Notes: generated by a model not told the origin, from the letters alone. Shown: positions 44,476 through 54,400, counted from the first letter of the stretch. The stretch is DNA of 64,000 nucleotides from Ligula intestinalis (GCA_036362985.1 JAYGXS010000007.1:5119422-5183421); one strand, 5' to 3'. A program made the numbers and translations.

Positions 44476-46989
44476 ATTTTTCCAATGTTTGGATGTAAAT
44501 GTTTGTACCGATGCACTCTACAAAGTGCTGGATCCACTCATCCTCCACTTTGTCCCCCGTAAGAAAGTAATACATGTCAAGGAGGAAGTGTACCTTCGTC
44601 TGTCTTTCCGCCGTATGCTGCGTAAACTCTCTCGTCGTTTGCATCGGCAGAACGACACTTCCATTCTGCACTTGATCACACTGATCTTTGAGCAGGCTAA
44701 GAAGCTCTCCAAATAAAAGCAGATAGCCGATGAGGCCCACTCTGCTGAAAATCCTTCCCTAAATTTTGCGAAACTCTTTTCGCGTGCAGTGAAAGCGCAG
44801 AGGAAAACGCAACACCCCATACTTCAAGACACCTTAGGAAACCCCATAGCTGACGTCAAGTTGACCGCCGATAGCTTCAATGCGTTCCTATCCAAAACGT
44901 TTAGTGAAAGCTCGTTCGCTGCACCTCCGGCTATCCGGGCTTGGACGGGTGCCGTCCTCGAAACCATAAGTTTTACCGTCTGGGATGTGACTGTAGCCAT
45001 TCGTCGTTATCGTCAATCCTATAGTCCAGGACCAGATGGCGTCCCAGTTAGCCTTCTAAAAGCTGAAGCGAATGATATATTTCCGTCTATTCTTTTTAAG
45101 GTATTAAATTTTGCTCTTCAGAGCGAAACCTTTCCTTCTTTGTGGAAGGAATCGCACATAATGCCTATTCGCAAGCATGGCCGATCGACGTCATTCGACA
45201 ACTTTAGGCCAATAAATACACTACCCGCAGCCTCGAAGATCTTGAAGACCTTGATCAAAGAAAAGATGATGCGTCACTTGACAGAGAACAACCTGCTCAA
45301 TACAGCTCAACATGGCTTTATCGAGAAACGATCTTGTGACACCTGCCAGCTCTCTTTCTTTGATTATGTGCTGCAATCTAGAGACAGCGGTTTTGCAATT
45401 AATAACGTCTATTTTGATTTTACTAAGGCTTTTGATCGGGTCGATCATAACCTTCTCCTTCTGAAACTGGCCTCCTTCGGCATAGGTAGCAAGCCTCTGA
45501 ACTTCATATCTTCCTATTTGGATGCTCGCACACAACGAGTAAAAATTTCCAATGTTATCTCCAACCCCACGCATGTGAGGAGTGGAGTTATACATGGTAG
45601 TGTACTGGGTCCGCTCCTATTTGGCCTGTTTGTAAACGACGTTTCAGATTGTTTTCAGTATGAAAGACCCTTCATGTACGCTGATGATTTAAAAGTCGCT
45701 TATCGATATTAACTAGCAGATCGCAACATCGTTCTCGAGCTGATAAAAAAGGATCTTCAGGCCCTCGCCCAGTGATGTTGCACATGGCGCCTCACCCTTT
45801 CATGGCACAAATGTTCCGTTATGGTTGTTGGCGATGATCATAAACCGGAATTAAACATTGAAGGCCACAAACTTAATGTCTTAGGAGTTATTGAGGATTT
45901 GGGCATATCCTTCTCTAATAATCTCAATTTGTCAGTGCACCGCGCATTGATAGTCTCGAAAGCACGCCGAACCACCGGATTTATCCTTAGAAATTTTAAG
46001 ACTATCAAGGTTAGAACTAGCCCTTATAATATGTACGTGAGACCTAGTCTTGAATACTGCTCGCCCCTATTCAGTCTTCTGCGCACTAGTGAACTGAAGA
46101 AAATAGAATCGGTGCAGTACTTCTTCACTAGAAGAGTTTTCACTTCAGAACACCGTAACTTAGCGTACCAACAAAGGTGCGAACTTATAAAGCTGGATCA
46201 CCTGTGGCTTCGTAGATTGCAGAAGGGTCTATTTTTACTGTTTAAACTTTTGAATGGTCAAACCTTTAATCATCTCAGTACAATAAGGCAGCTTGAGCAC
46301 TCTCGATGCGCCAGTCATCGAGACGTATTTTTATTTCTTTCTATGGCACGTACAGTTAAGTACCGGCAATTCTTTTCAGTAAATGCCATATCAATCTGGA
46401 ATAAGCTGCCCAAATGTATTAAAACCCAGCAAAGCTACCTTATGTTTAAGAGAGCTATAATTAGTTTTCTACATGCAGGACAACTTTCACGAATTTTGGG
46501 TGCTGACTCGGTTGAATCTCTCTGTTAGTCTGATGGCGTTCGTGGACTTTGAACCCCGCCAGGCTTCATACTGAAGATAATGCTGCTGAAGCAGCAGCCT
46601 GCAGTCTGCTAACCCTTTAGCCGATAGCGCACAACTTTCGCCGACAACCATTGAAGGAAGACTGAGAACACTGTGTTCTTGTGCCAACCCTCACCATCTC
46701 AAACTAGTGTCCTTAAACGATATGCAACATTTCTCCTGCTGATGTGTCAACTCAGCTTACAACTGTACATTTATTCCGTTTGTATCATACCTTAGAAGGC
46801 AGGTTTTTTTCAATTGAAACAAACTCCCTATCTCGCCCAGTATTGATAAAACACAAAACCTGAAACAAGACCAATACTGTCTGCAACATAGGGAGTTTGT
46901 TTTAGGTTTTTTCCGGTCTTCGAGGTGCTGGAAGGCGCCCAAGAGGTGCATTACCAACTCTTCAATTGCCTGTAAACTGGCATGATAAG
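44476..46989 (+). mobile_element. LINE B: CR1-like element nested in LINE A
   Basis: Within one frame it reads from RKKVIHVKEEVYLRLSFRRM through YSPGPDGVPVSLLKAEA, FDFTKAFDRVDHNLLLLKL, SGVIHGSVLGPLLF and the catalytic YADD (FMYADDLKVAY, about 45,670) to the C-terminal FSVNAISIWNKLPKC and a stop at 46,526. The frame is broken only by three stops (about 44,714, 45,710 and 45,772). The palm block has His for the usual Gln (GVIHGS). The 3' region holds a strong hairpin at 46,817-46,902. Boundaries are placed where LINE A's frame stops and resumes and may be off by about 15 bases. Confidence 0.9.
46817..46902 (+). repeat. Long hairpin in the 3' region of LINE B
   Basis: The 15-base arm AAACAAACTCCCTAT (46,817-46,831) is repeated as its exact reverse complement at 46,888-46,902. 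An inner 8-base pair CAGTATTG/CAATACTG lies at 46,838-46,845 and 46,872-46,879. The two sets are nested, so the RNA could fold into one bipartite stem. Confidence 0.85.
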
Positions 46990-47794
46990 CATGTTATATG
47001 TGATATGTTAACGCAGACTTGCGTACCCTCTCAAGTCGGGGCGCCACATGGCAAATGGAGTTTTCTCCATCCAAATGTAGTTGCATGTGTTTGGGTCCTG
47101 CAAAGCTTCCTGGACCCATTATCTTCCAAAACAGTCCACTGTTAGAACGATCTACGATAAAGGATTTGGGTCTCACTTACACGAGTAAGCTTCCATTATC
47201 ACCTCACGCAGCTCAACTTTCTGCCAAAGCCGCATAGATATGTGGGTTTTTATCGCATAATATTTTCCTTCCAGAAATGAAGTTAAAATTATACTGCATG
47301 TTTGTTCTCCCTTAACTAGAATACTGCTGTCCACATTTTGGCCTTATGAACCAGAATGACCGTAGTAAGATTGAAAAGGTTCAGCGAGTTTTCACTCGTA
47401 AAATATTTTCTGTTTCTGGGTCTGGTTTTACTTTTACAGATAGATGTCAGTTAGCGAACATTAAATTTCTTTGGGTAAGAAGACTCAAAGCTGGTATATG
47501 CTTTCTGTTTCGCGTTAACAATGGTCCTAATCTCCCACAAATTAACGCTCTTTTTCCGGTAGACCGACCTTACGCCTTCATAACTCTTCCATGATACTTT
47601 TCACATCCCATAGCTCCACATCTAACTGTTCTCGCTTTTTTACTCCAAATATGCTTTTAGCTGGAACAATCTCCCACTCAAAATTAGGTTGTCTTCTACA
47701 TTATCGATTTTCAAAAGCAAGTTTCGTAAGCATATAAATTTGGGGAAAATAAAGTCGTTACGGTCTGTGTCCTTTCCAAACACACAATTTGTAA

Positions 47795-47997
47795 ATTTCG
47801 AAAAGGGTCCTCTTGGCATTTGAAGCTATTCTCAGTATACAGTGGTCGCTATTGATGGTTACTGCTCGAATGTTCGTGAAATCTGCAGTATGATTTCGAA
47901 AAGGGTCCTCCTGGCATTTGAAGCTGTTCCCAGGCTACGGTGATCTTCAAAGTCGCTACTGATGGTTACCAATTGGATGCTCGTGGAATCTGGAGTC
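47795..47997 (+). repeat. Tandem duplication at the end of the LINE A frame
   Basis: Two direct copies of about 95 bases begin with 'atttcgaaaagggtcct' (about 47,797 and 47,893) and share 'ttggcatttgaagct', 'gtcgctattgatggttac' and the block ending 'gtgaaatctg'. The duplicated unit covers the last codons and the start of the 3' region. Confidence 0.8.
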
Positions 47998-48379
47998 TGG
48001 TGAGTCGCATCTCTGTGATGTTGCCTTGAATTCAACTGTCTTCTTCTGTTGTCCCGAATGACCCCTTCCTTTCTCTCCGCTATATTATTTTTCCCATGAC
48101 AACAAGCGTCCCGAACCCTCAATAGCAGGATCCCATCAAATCTGTATCACGTTATAACTTGCTACCCATTAAGGCAGTTTTTCTCCTACACTTTTTTTTG
48201 GAAATCAGTGGCTCGCTGAACGCATCCACCGATGTAAGAGTTTTTTTACTGCCCAGATAACTATTTTATAAGAGTTTGTTGTCAATCTGAACAACTTTTA
48301 TTTTCTTATTCTCACGATAGCACTAAGTTTGTAATGAAAGGGCCCCTTGGGCCTTAAATATACAATTTATTTATTTATT

Positions 48380-48564
48380 AAATCAGCTCCAGTTCTAGGC
48401 GACTAAAATTCAGCCTGAATGAAAACCCATTGGAACTGAAGAAGAATTCAGCGGTCCAAAGTGAGGGACCGTTGACCGTACATGTTAATGTTGGTGCTGT
48501 TGGCTGCTTGCCGTGAAAATTGCGAAGGTTGTAAGCAATGACGTCTAGGAGGCAGAAGAACGCT
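48380..48564 (-). pseudogene. Gypsy element X: C-terminal part of protease
   Basis: On the - strand a frame with two stops holds QAANSTNINMYGQRSLTL and, at the left edge, a TGAD-type motif next to the LINE A junction. The GAD motif and preceding block are typical of Gypsy aspartic proteases just before RT. The segment starts immediately after the CGCT target-site copy at 48,561-48,564. Confidence 0.85.
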
Positions 48565-48763
48565 TGTCAGACGGCGTAATAGTCGATTGCAGAAGGTTAC
48601 CCCAATCAACAGTCAGAAAGAGAAAGTAGGTAGGATGGTAAATATTGAAAATTGGCTAACAAAGTGCTTTGCATAAATAAGCGGCGCACATTACAGAAGC
48701 CAGTTAACGTGTGCGGGCAGGAGAGAAAGGTGTCAGCTCAAGGTTGATCGCAGGACCGCCACG
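48565..48763 (-). repeat. 3' LTR of Gypsy Y (short)
   Basis: 199 bases; shares with the 5' LTR 'gatca(a/g)ccttg(a/c)gctgacac' at its start and 'aaccttctgca(a/g)' near its end. Its central part is deleted, or the other LTR has an insertion. Confidence 0.75.
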
Positions 48764-50046
48764 GTGCCCCACAGCTAGGCCGAAGGTGGCGTAAGAAAAA
48801 CATCGCCGAAAGAAGTATACAACCACGACCTCCTCTGGTGTTCGTTGAATGTTGTAGAATGTCTCTTTACCTTGAGAGGCAACCCAGAATATGCCGTCGT
48901 AGGGGGGTACCAGTGGCCGGCGAACCCTATCACATCGTAAAAAATGACAACAGGTCACAAAGTCTTTCTTGAAATAAGACTTGAAGATGGTGGGCCTGGC
49001 CGGAACCGGATAAAGCGTCCGTGTCCACTGCCGGGGACGGTGCAAGAGGTTGGCAGAATCTTTGACTGGAATTGGGGGGACTCCAATTACTTGTAATGTG
49101 GACAGTTGTGCTGAAAACCAGTTCAGTGGCGAAACAGTCAAGATAAGGCGTTAAGAATCGGATGTTCAAGCGGACCAGGAAACGATAGTCCGTCCAGTTC
49201 TACGGATCGACCGTGGGACGTAGGGAGACCTTCAAGTCGCGGTGGAACCGCTTGACCATCTCGTTGGTAGCCGGGTGATAGGCTGTAGTGCGGATGCGAG
49301 TACAGGGTGAAAATCAGGATAAAGACTGAAAGAGGTTAGACGCAAATGTTGCACCACCGTTAGTCGTGATTGTGGTGGGAGTGCTAAAAATGGCAAACCA
49401 ACGACCAGGGAAGGCCCTGACAACATTTGGATCAGAAACATCAAGAATTAGGATAGCTCTCGGCCACCGAGCATGTCCATCCACACAAGTAAGAAGATAA
49501 GAAGAGCGATTGGACAGAGACAAGGGGCCTATAATACCCAGTTGAAGGTGACCGAACCTGGCATCAGATGGGTGCCTTGTTGTGCTGGTCAAGTTTACCC
49601 CGTTGACAAGTGAAACAAGTCCAAGTCCAAATTTTCAGGTCCTTGGGCATCCTATGACAGACAAAACGGCGAGAAACAATCTTGTCGATGGCTGGACTCC
49701 CTTGGTGAGAAACGTTTTGTAGGGAGAATGAGACATTGCTTCGGAGGGACGGCTGAAAAAAGGGGCGATGAGAGGCGGTAGAAACGTCACAAAGGATGGT
49801 GCCGTTGCCAGTCTTCAGCGATAACTCCTGGAGTTGGAGTCCGTTAACATCCTCGTCACAGGGTGAACCAACACGGCTTTTTCTGACAGCTATCTCAGCG
49901 ATGTCGAGCCCTGGAGTGCTTTGCAAATGAGCAGGAAAGGGCCTAGACAAGACGTCCGCCACCTCATTGCGTGACTCACCGATATGGCCAGTATCTGAGG
50001 TAAACTGAGAAATGTAATCCCACTGGCAAATCTCTTGGGGATTCAC
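48704..50046 (-). pseudogene. RNase H end and integrase of Gypsy Y
   Basis: Reads VADVLSRPFPAHLQ (RNase H end), a zinc-binding part with TCFTCQRGK, the core (GHLQLGIIGPLSLSNRSSYL, CVDGHARWPRA) and the C-terminal RRPLVPPYDGIFWVASQGK. Integrase joins cDNA to host DNA using Asp, Asp, Glu. The usual first Asp position in the HLDxxGP block reads Gln-Leu here and the second, usually TDxG, reads TNGG, so the enzyme looks catalytically dead. A stop and frame changes separate the parts. Confidence 0.85.
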
Positions 50047-50377
50047 ATTTTTTTACTGTGGTCAGAGAAAACATTGTATTCTTTGCCCTCGAGCGAGTGC
50101 AGGAAGTGTATCACGGCAAGATATACAGCCAAGCGCTTCCGTCCAAATGTGTTGTAGCGTGATTCGGCAGCTTTCCACTTCCTAGAGAAGAAAGCTTAAG
50201 GTTTGGCAAGCCTATAAGTCTGCGTAAGCCCTTCGACGAATTCAGAATGTATTGCGGCACTAGCACAGTCAGAAACAGACTCTAACATGTGCTGAACTTC
50301 TGCTGGACAACTGCCAATAATCAGAAGCTGATTATGTCGTAGACTTGAAGAAGAACGTGTTAGGAGGGAGTCACCAG

Positions 50378-50776
50378 TGTCAAGAGGAGTGATAGTCGGC
50401 TGCAGAAGGTTTCCCAACTGAATTTTCAGTAAGACTAAATAGGTAGGACAATATGATATGAAAATGAGCCAACAAAGGGCTCTAAATAAACAAGCCGTCC
50501 ATCGTAAACTAGAGGGTTGACGTGTGCATGTTATGTGCCTCTGCGCGTGGCATGCAGTTCTTTGGTGCGCTTTCCAGCCAATTAAGATAGGTGCATGGCT
50601 TCCGGGACAAAAGGGAAGACATCAAGAGGACTTTTAGACATCACGCGACCGCTTCGCCTGCGTTGTTTTAGGGCAAAGGCATGATGGGTCACGCGGGACG
50701 CTCCAGAGAAATGTGGGCCGGCCAGCGGGTAGGGGAGAAAATGTGTCAGCGCAAGGCTGATCGCAAGACCACCACA
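50378..50776 (-). repeat. 5' LTR of Gypsy Y
   Basis: 399 bases, starting TGTGGTGGTC and ending TTGACA on the - strand. It aligns with 48,565-48,763 in two parts, with about 190 bases (roughly 50,535-50,720) absent from the other copy. Confidence 0.75.
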
Positions 50777-50780
50777 CGCT

Positions 50781-51005
50781 AACCTCAGTACCGTGTCAAT
50801 CACGAAACGGAACCTAGTGGACTTGTCGGTTATGTGAAATAGCCGACTGGCTCGCGATTGGCCAGCTACAGTCACCGATATTACCCGCTGGCGCGATCGT
50901 TTCAGCAATTACTTTTTTGGCCGCATTTGCATGGCAGAGTGCATTTGAGGGCATTCGGCCCGTATGTTCTGTGGTGGTAACAGTCTGTCGGTTGTCCACC
51001 CCTTG
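50781..51005 (-). pseudogene. Gypsy element X: gag end and start of protease
   Basis: On the - strand it holds a Cys/His-containing segment (CYHHRTYGPNALKC, then CKCGQ), then SRLFHITDKSTRFRFV leading to the aspartic protease motif. The DTG active site is visible after allowing for a one-base deletion near 50,797, and EVSV follows. The frame continues into 48,564 once the insertion of Y and one copy of its 4-base duplication are set aside. It is truncated on the 5' side at about 51,005, where an oppositely oriented Gypsy end starts. Confidence 0.85.
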
Positions 51006-51007
51006 GG

Positions 51008-51350
51008 TTAAGAGCAACTGCGTTTTCGTCCACAACAACGCAGTTCGCTCGCCCCTTTGCCCATCGTACGATGGCTCCTACAAAGTTATGCAGCAAATGG
51101 GCAAATACTACGTCATTCAATAGGCTGGCAAGACTGACACCGTTTGTGTTGACCGACTAATCCAACCCACTTTGAATGTGCCTCCCCGTCAGTTGGACAT
51201 TCCACACCCTCGGTATCTTCGAATTTTGCTTCATATAACTCCTCCAGACACCCGCCAGTGCCATTTTCGCATAGCCACTCCAGTCCGCCTACCTACCCTT
51301 TGTACGATCACCCGTTTCTACTTGTTCTGGAAGACACTTTCGTTTTCCTA
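51008..51350 (+). pseudogene. Gypsy element Z: C-terminus of pol, opposite strand
   Basis: The frame starting upstream contains VHNNAVRSPLCPSYDGSYKV, YYVIQ, then KTDTVCVDRLIQPTL after a stop. This is the integrase C-terminal part of a Gypsy pol, the same domain as at 48.8 kb in Y (PLVPPYDG) but a different family and on the + strand. Nothing of Z upstream remains because X abuts at about 51,005. Confidence 0.8.
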
Positions 51351-51359
51351 CTGATCTTA

Positions 51360-52220
51360 AGGATTCTGTTGTTTGACCTGGTTTTTACACCTTTGGTCGA
51401 ATTTTTCTTTAAAGCAACGTTTCCCACGTAAAAATTTAAAGATAGCAATAACAGCACCAAAGCTCTGGTGGTGGAGTTATAAAGATACTTGTACCTTTCC
51501 TTCTAAGGTGTGTATATCTGACTCTCTTTTTAATGATCGATACATTTTCTTTATTCGTTTTTTAAATATGACACGCTTTTTCGCCTTCCTCAATCATGGC
51601 ACGCGGCAGAGTGACCTGGTTTTTTATATTACATTCCCGGCCTTATATGCACTTGCCTTGACTAACTGCCGCTGTAAGTGACCGTTTTCGAGCTCAGAAC
51701 TTTTGCGAGACTCTCTGCCCTGCAAGCGATCAGCCGTCTACGTAATTTTGAAAAGTTGAACTAAGCAACAACTTTAGTCAATTCTTCTTCCATGCATGTC
51801 AACTTTCTGGCTTTTCCTGAAGGAAGGCGTTCGTATACCGTGAATCGCATCCTTACGCCTTATATCATTGTTTATCAATTTTTACTAGTTTTTCATCGTT
51901 GTAGTTGTAGTAGTCTCGATGTTACTAGTTAGTAATTGCGTCTGCAAGTTTTGCGTTTCGCATTTTGAGCACATTTTATGCATCTTGTAGGCATTAACTC
52001 TAAATAGCCACTATAAGTTCTTGGCCCAATTAACAAAATGTGGTGGTAAGGCCAGAATGCACCTCACTTACAGATCTCCAAGAAATAAAGAATAACATTT
52101 CAACTGTTTCCCTCCTGCCTGAAAATTAATTGATTTGGCAGAACACTTAATAAAAGCTATTCCAATTGCTTGGTGTTGCAACATGCAGCTATTTTATCAC
52201 CGAGATCGGTTGTGTATTTG
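51360..52220. other. Unassigned; may include 3' sequence of Gypsy Z
   Basis: No recognisable domain. It may hold the 3' untranslated part or LTR of element Z, but no second LTR copy is present for comparison. Confidence 0.35.
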
Positions 52221-52570
52221 ATCTACCCTAATGGCAATGTTCCGAAAAAAAAGGTTAAAGTGGTTCCAGTGGAAGCAAACGTCCCACTTTGGTTCCACTT
52301 TGGTCCCACTGCACCGTGATTGCATATATGGGTGGTATTCCATGCACTAGTCCGGGTAGTCAACAAGCTGTCATCGAAATCGATGGTCGAACACCTACAC
52401 ACAAGCTCCCACGTCCACCTGAGAAAAACCCTACGCGCACGCATGCCTCCTGCGTTTGCTACCTCCGCCCTCTCCAAATGCGGCGCCTGGATCGATGCAT
52501 TCCTCTGGCAACTTTTGCTGGCATATGCATAAGGCGAAAAACCCGTGTTCAGGACGCATGCGTTCAAATA

Positions 52571-52584
52571 GGGGGGGGGGGGGG
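52571..52584 (+). repeat. G14 tract and G-rich block
   Basis: A run of 14 G residues sits at the centre of the TIR element, followed by TGGTCTGGGTG and more G-runs (to about 52,612). Both a G-quadruplex and assembly trouble are plausible here. Confidence 0.85.
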
Positions 52585-52899
52585 TGGTCTGGGTGAAGAG
52601 GGGTAGGGGGCGACTACATGCATCAAGTACAGTCTGAGTATGCTCGGTTTAGTCAAATGTTTATACAGTTAATGTATGTAACCTAAACACGAGTTTTTCA
52701 CCCTAAGCATACGCCGGCAAAAGTAGCCAAGGGGAAGGCATCGATCCAGGCGCCGCATTTGGAGAGGGCGGAGGTAGCAAATGCAGGAGGCGTGCGTGCG
52801 CGTAAAGTTTTCTCAGGTGGACATGGGAGCTTGTGTGTCGGTGTTCGACCATCGATTTCGATGACAGCTTGTAGACTACCCGGGCGAGTGCACGGAAAG

Positions 52900-53367
52900 A
52901 GGCAAAATCCAGTGTTTGTTGATATCCACAGAATTTTCTAAGCTATTAAATGCTGCGGGAAAGAACTTCTTGTTGGTGCATGTTGCACTATCAAAGAGCA
53001 TTCATGCTGAGCAGAAACTTTTTAATTATAAACAATTACAATGAACCTGTTCTAGTTAGCTATCTTCCTTTGTCTTAGTTACTCCCCGAGAATCTCATTC
53101 TGATAACCATCCATACATCCAAAATTGGTTTGACATTTTAGGCGTCTTCGCATGTGTCAGAATTACTAATCATTAATGAAGACTTCGAAACATACAGCAT
53201 ATTTAAGTTTACATAAGATAAGCTGCAGACTGCCTATGCAAGCAATTATGGATAAAATAATGTGAATAAAGCTTGGGCAACAAATAATTTAATTTTTTTT
53301 CTCTCGGTCGCACGAAATAGGGTAAAAGTTAATTCATTAAACCCTAGCCTGACCCATAGATTCAAAT
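52900..53367 (+). repeat. 470-bp dispersed repeat R8, copy 2
   Basis: See 41,227-41,703. This copy lies between two copies of the right arm of the TIR element. Confidence 0.85.
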
Positions 53368-53719
53368 GTGTATGCACTTAATGTATGTAACCTGAACACG
53401 AGTTTTTCACCCTAGACATACGCCGGCAAAAGTTTCCAGGGGAAACCCTCGATCCAGGCGCCGCATTTGGAGAGGGCGGAGGTAGCAAATGCAGGAGGCG
53501 TGCGTGCGCGTTAGGTTTTCTCAGGTGGACGTTGGAGCTTGTGTGTGGGTGTTCGACCATCGATTTCGATGACAGCTTGTAGACTACCCAAGCCAGTGCA
53601 GGGAATACCGCCCACATACGCAATCAAAGCGCAGTGGGAACAAATTGGAACCAAATTGCGGCCTTTGGTTCCACTGGAACAACTTTAACCTTTGGTTCTG
53701 GAACATTGGCATTAGGGTA

Positions 53720-54350
53720 TTCCTAAAGTGAAAGATTTAGCTTTATCGCTTTACGTACCTCATTACATAATCGGACAATTACAGGAAAAATTGTCCCTCC
53801 TATTTAAAACTGTAATCGCGAGTAATAACGTGGTATCAATTGTATTGAATGACAGATTATAGTAAGTGTACACAAACAGCACGGATCGAGCGTGCAGGTA
53901 AAATAAACCTATCAGCTAAATCAGCTCTCAGACGTTCGCTTTATTCAAAAGAAAACGTGTTTCAATAAAAAAGCCTTCTTGAATAGAAAAGCAGTTTTCA
54001 GTTTTCTCTGTATGATGCTACGGATTCTTAAGTTAAGTTTTAGACTGAAACGCGTTGACGATTTAAAAGAAGACTATCTTACTTCATTTGCTGGTCATAT
54101 ATTTTGTAGGCAACAACGATTTATGCCATGAACAGATTAGATGTGGCTCAGGACGGGCATTTCAGCTCGCCGCCACCGCCGCCGGAAGGAAGTTTTTGCG
54201 GCCTGGCACGCCCTTTTCTCATTTTTAGGCCTCAGAATTTTTGTTTTGTTAGAGGACAGCTTGATCAATAATTTATTGATAAAAAGTAGCTTTTAAAAAA
54301 TGGCTTCTGTAAATAAAATACGTTATTCAACATTTATCATCTCAAGCTTC
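53720..54350. other. Unassigned; upstream of the septin gene
   Basis: No gene recognised. A CCGCCGCCGG-type GC-rich patch near 54,170-54,190 stands out against AT-rich surroundings. Confidence 0.4.
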
Positions 54351-54360
54351 CCCTGGCTCC

Positions 54361-54400
54361 CCCCGGATTACCCCCGGCGTGCGCACGGGGGAATCTGGGG
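54361..54400. repeat. GC-rich 40-base hairpin
   Basis: Arms CCCCGGATTACCCCCG and CGGGGGAATCTGGGG are complementary, with one unpaired A and one G-T pair, around a 9-base loop. It lies about 400 bases before the septin start codon in AT-rich DNA. Confidence 0.75.

Larger units (their letters stand above)
43121..48379 (+). mobile_element. LINE A: CR1-like element split by LINE B
   Basis: Left part 43,121-44,475: from a post-endonuclease segment (FDLAAINLINNF) through SWKTSIILPVLKSGS, FDLSKAFDRVPYRRLL and GVLQSTVLCPLLF to the catalytic YADD near 44,402. Right part 46,990-48,379: resumes at WQMEFSPSKC, then IKDLGLTYTSKL, RVFTRKIFS and WNNLP, and ends with a 3' region closed by 'gggccttaaatatacaattt' and (ATTT)n. 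It is 5'-truncated, lacking the endonuclease, and has several stops. Same family as LINE C (shared 3' end and C-terminus). It sits in the protease of Gypsy X. Confidence 0.9.
48565..50776 (-). mobile_element. Gypsy element Y: LTR-flanked, internally deleted
   Basis: Two direct LTR copies (50,378-50,776 and 48,565-48,763) bound a 1.6-kb interior and the whole is flanked by a 4-base repeat CGCT (48,561-48,564 and 50,777-50,780). Homology between LTRs starts at TGTGG/CGTGG and ends in TGACA. The first LTR is about 200 bases longer. The interior has a primer-binding-like TGGTGACTCCC one base after the LTR, a short stretch that may be gag, then RNase H (AFFSRKWKAAESRYNTFG) and integrase. Most of gag plus protease and RT are missing. 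It inserted into Gypsy X. Confidence 0.85.
52226..53717 (+). mobile_element. TIR element with about 340-bp inverted arms, TA target site
   Basis: The left arm starts CCCTAATGGCAATGTTCC and the right arm ends with its near-exact reverse complement; TA flanks both ends (52,224-52,225 and 53,718-53,719). The arms continue inward as inverted copies ('gttccagtgg', 'tcatcgaaatcgatggtcgaa', 'ctccaaatgcggcgcctgg'). The right arm occurs twice: a partial copy at 52,655-52,895 and the full one at 53,361-53,717, with repeat R8 (52,900-53,367) between them. No transposase frame is present, so it is non-autonomous. The TA duplication suggests a Tc1/mariner-like or related transposase, not proven. Confidence 0.8.

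Noticed and set aside
45221..45595. 124-codon frame on the - strand within LINE B
   Set aside because: It lies antisense to a well-supported RT frame and has no domain of its own.
41744..50776. A single Gypsy element interrupted only by LINEs
   Set aside because: RNase H is present twice (41.9-42.1 kb and 50.0-50.2 kb) and integrase lies upstream of RT in the - orientation, so at least two elements are needed; the LTR pair and 4-base duplication define the second.
52289..52606. 105-codon frame in the TIR element
   Set aside because: The frame is part of an inverted-repeat arm, runs into a poly-G tract and lacks any transposase motif.
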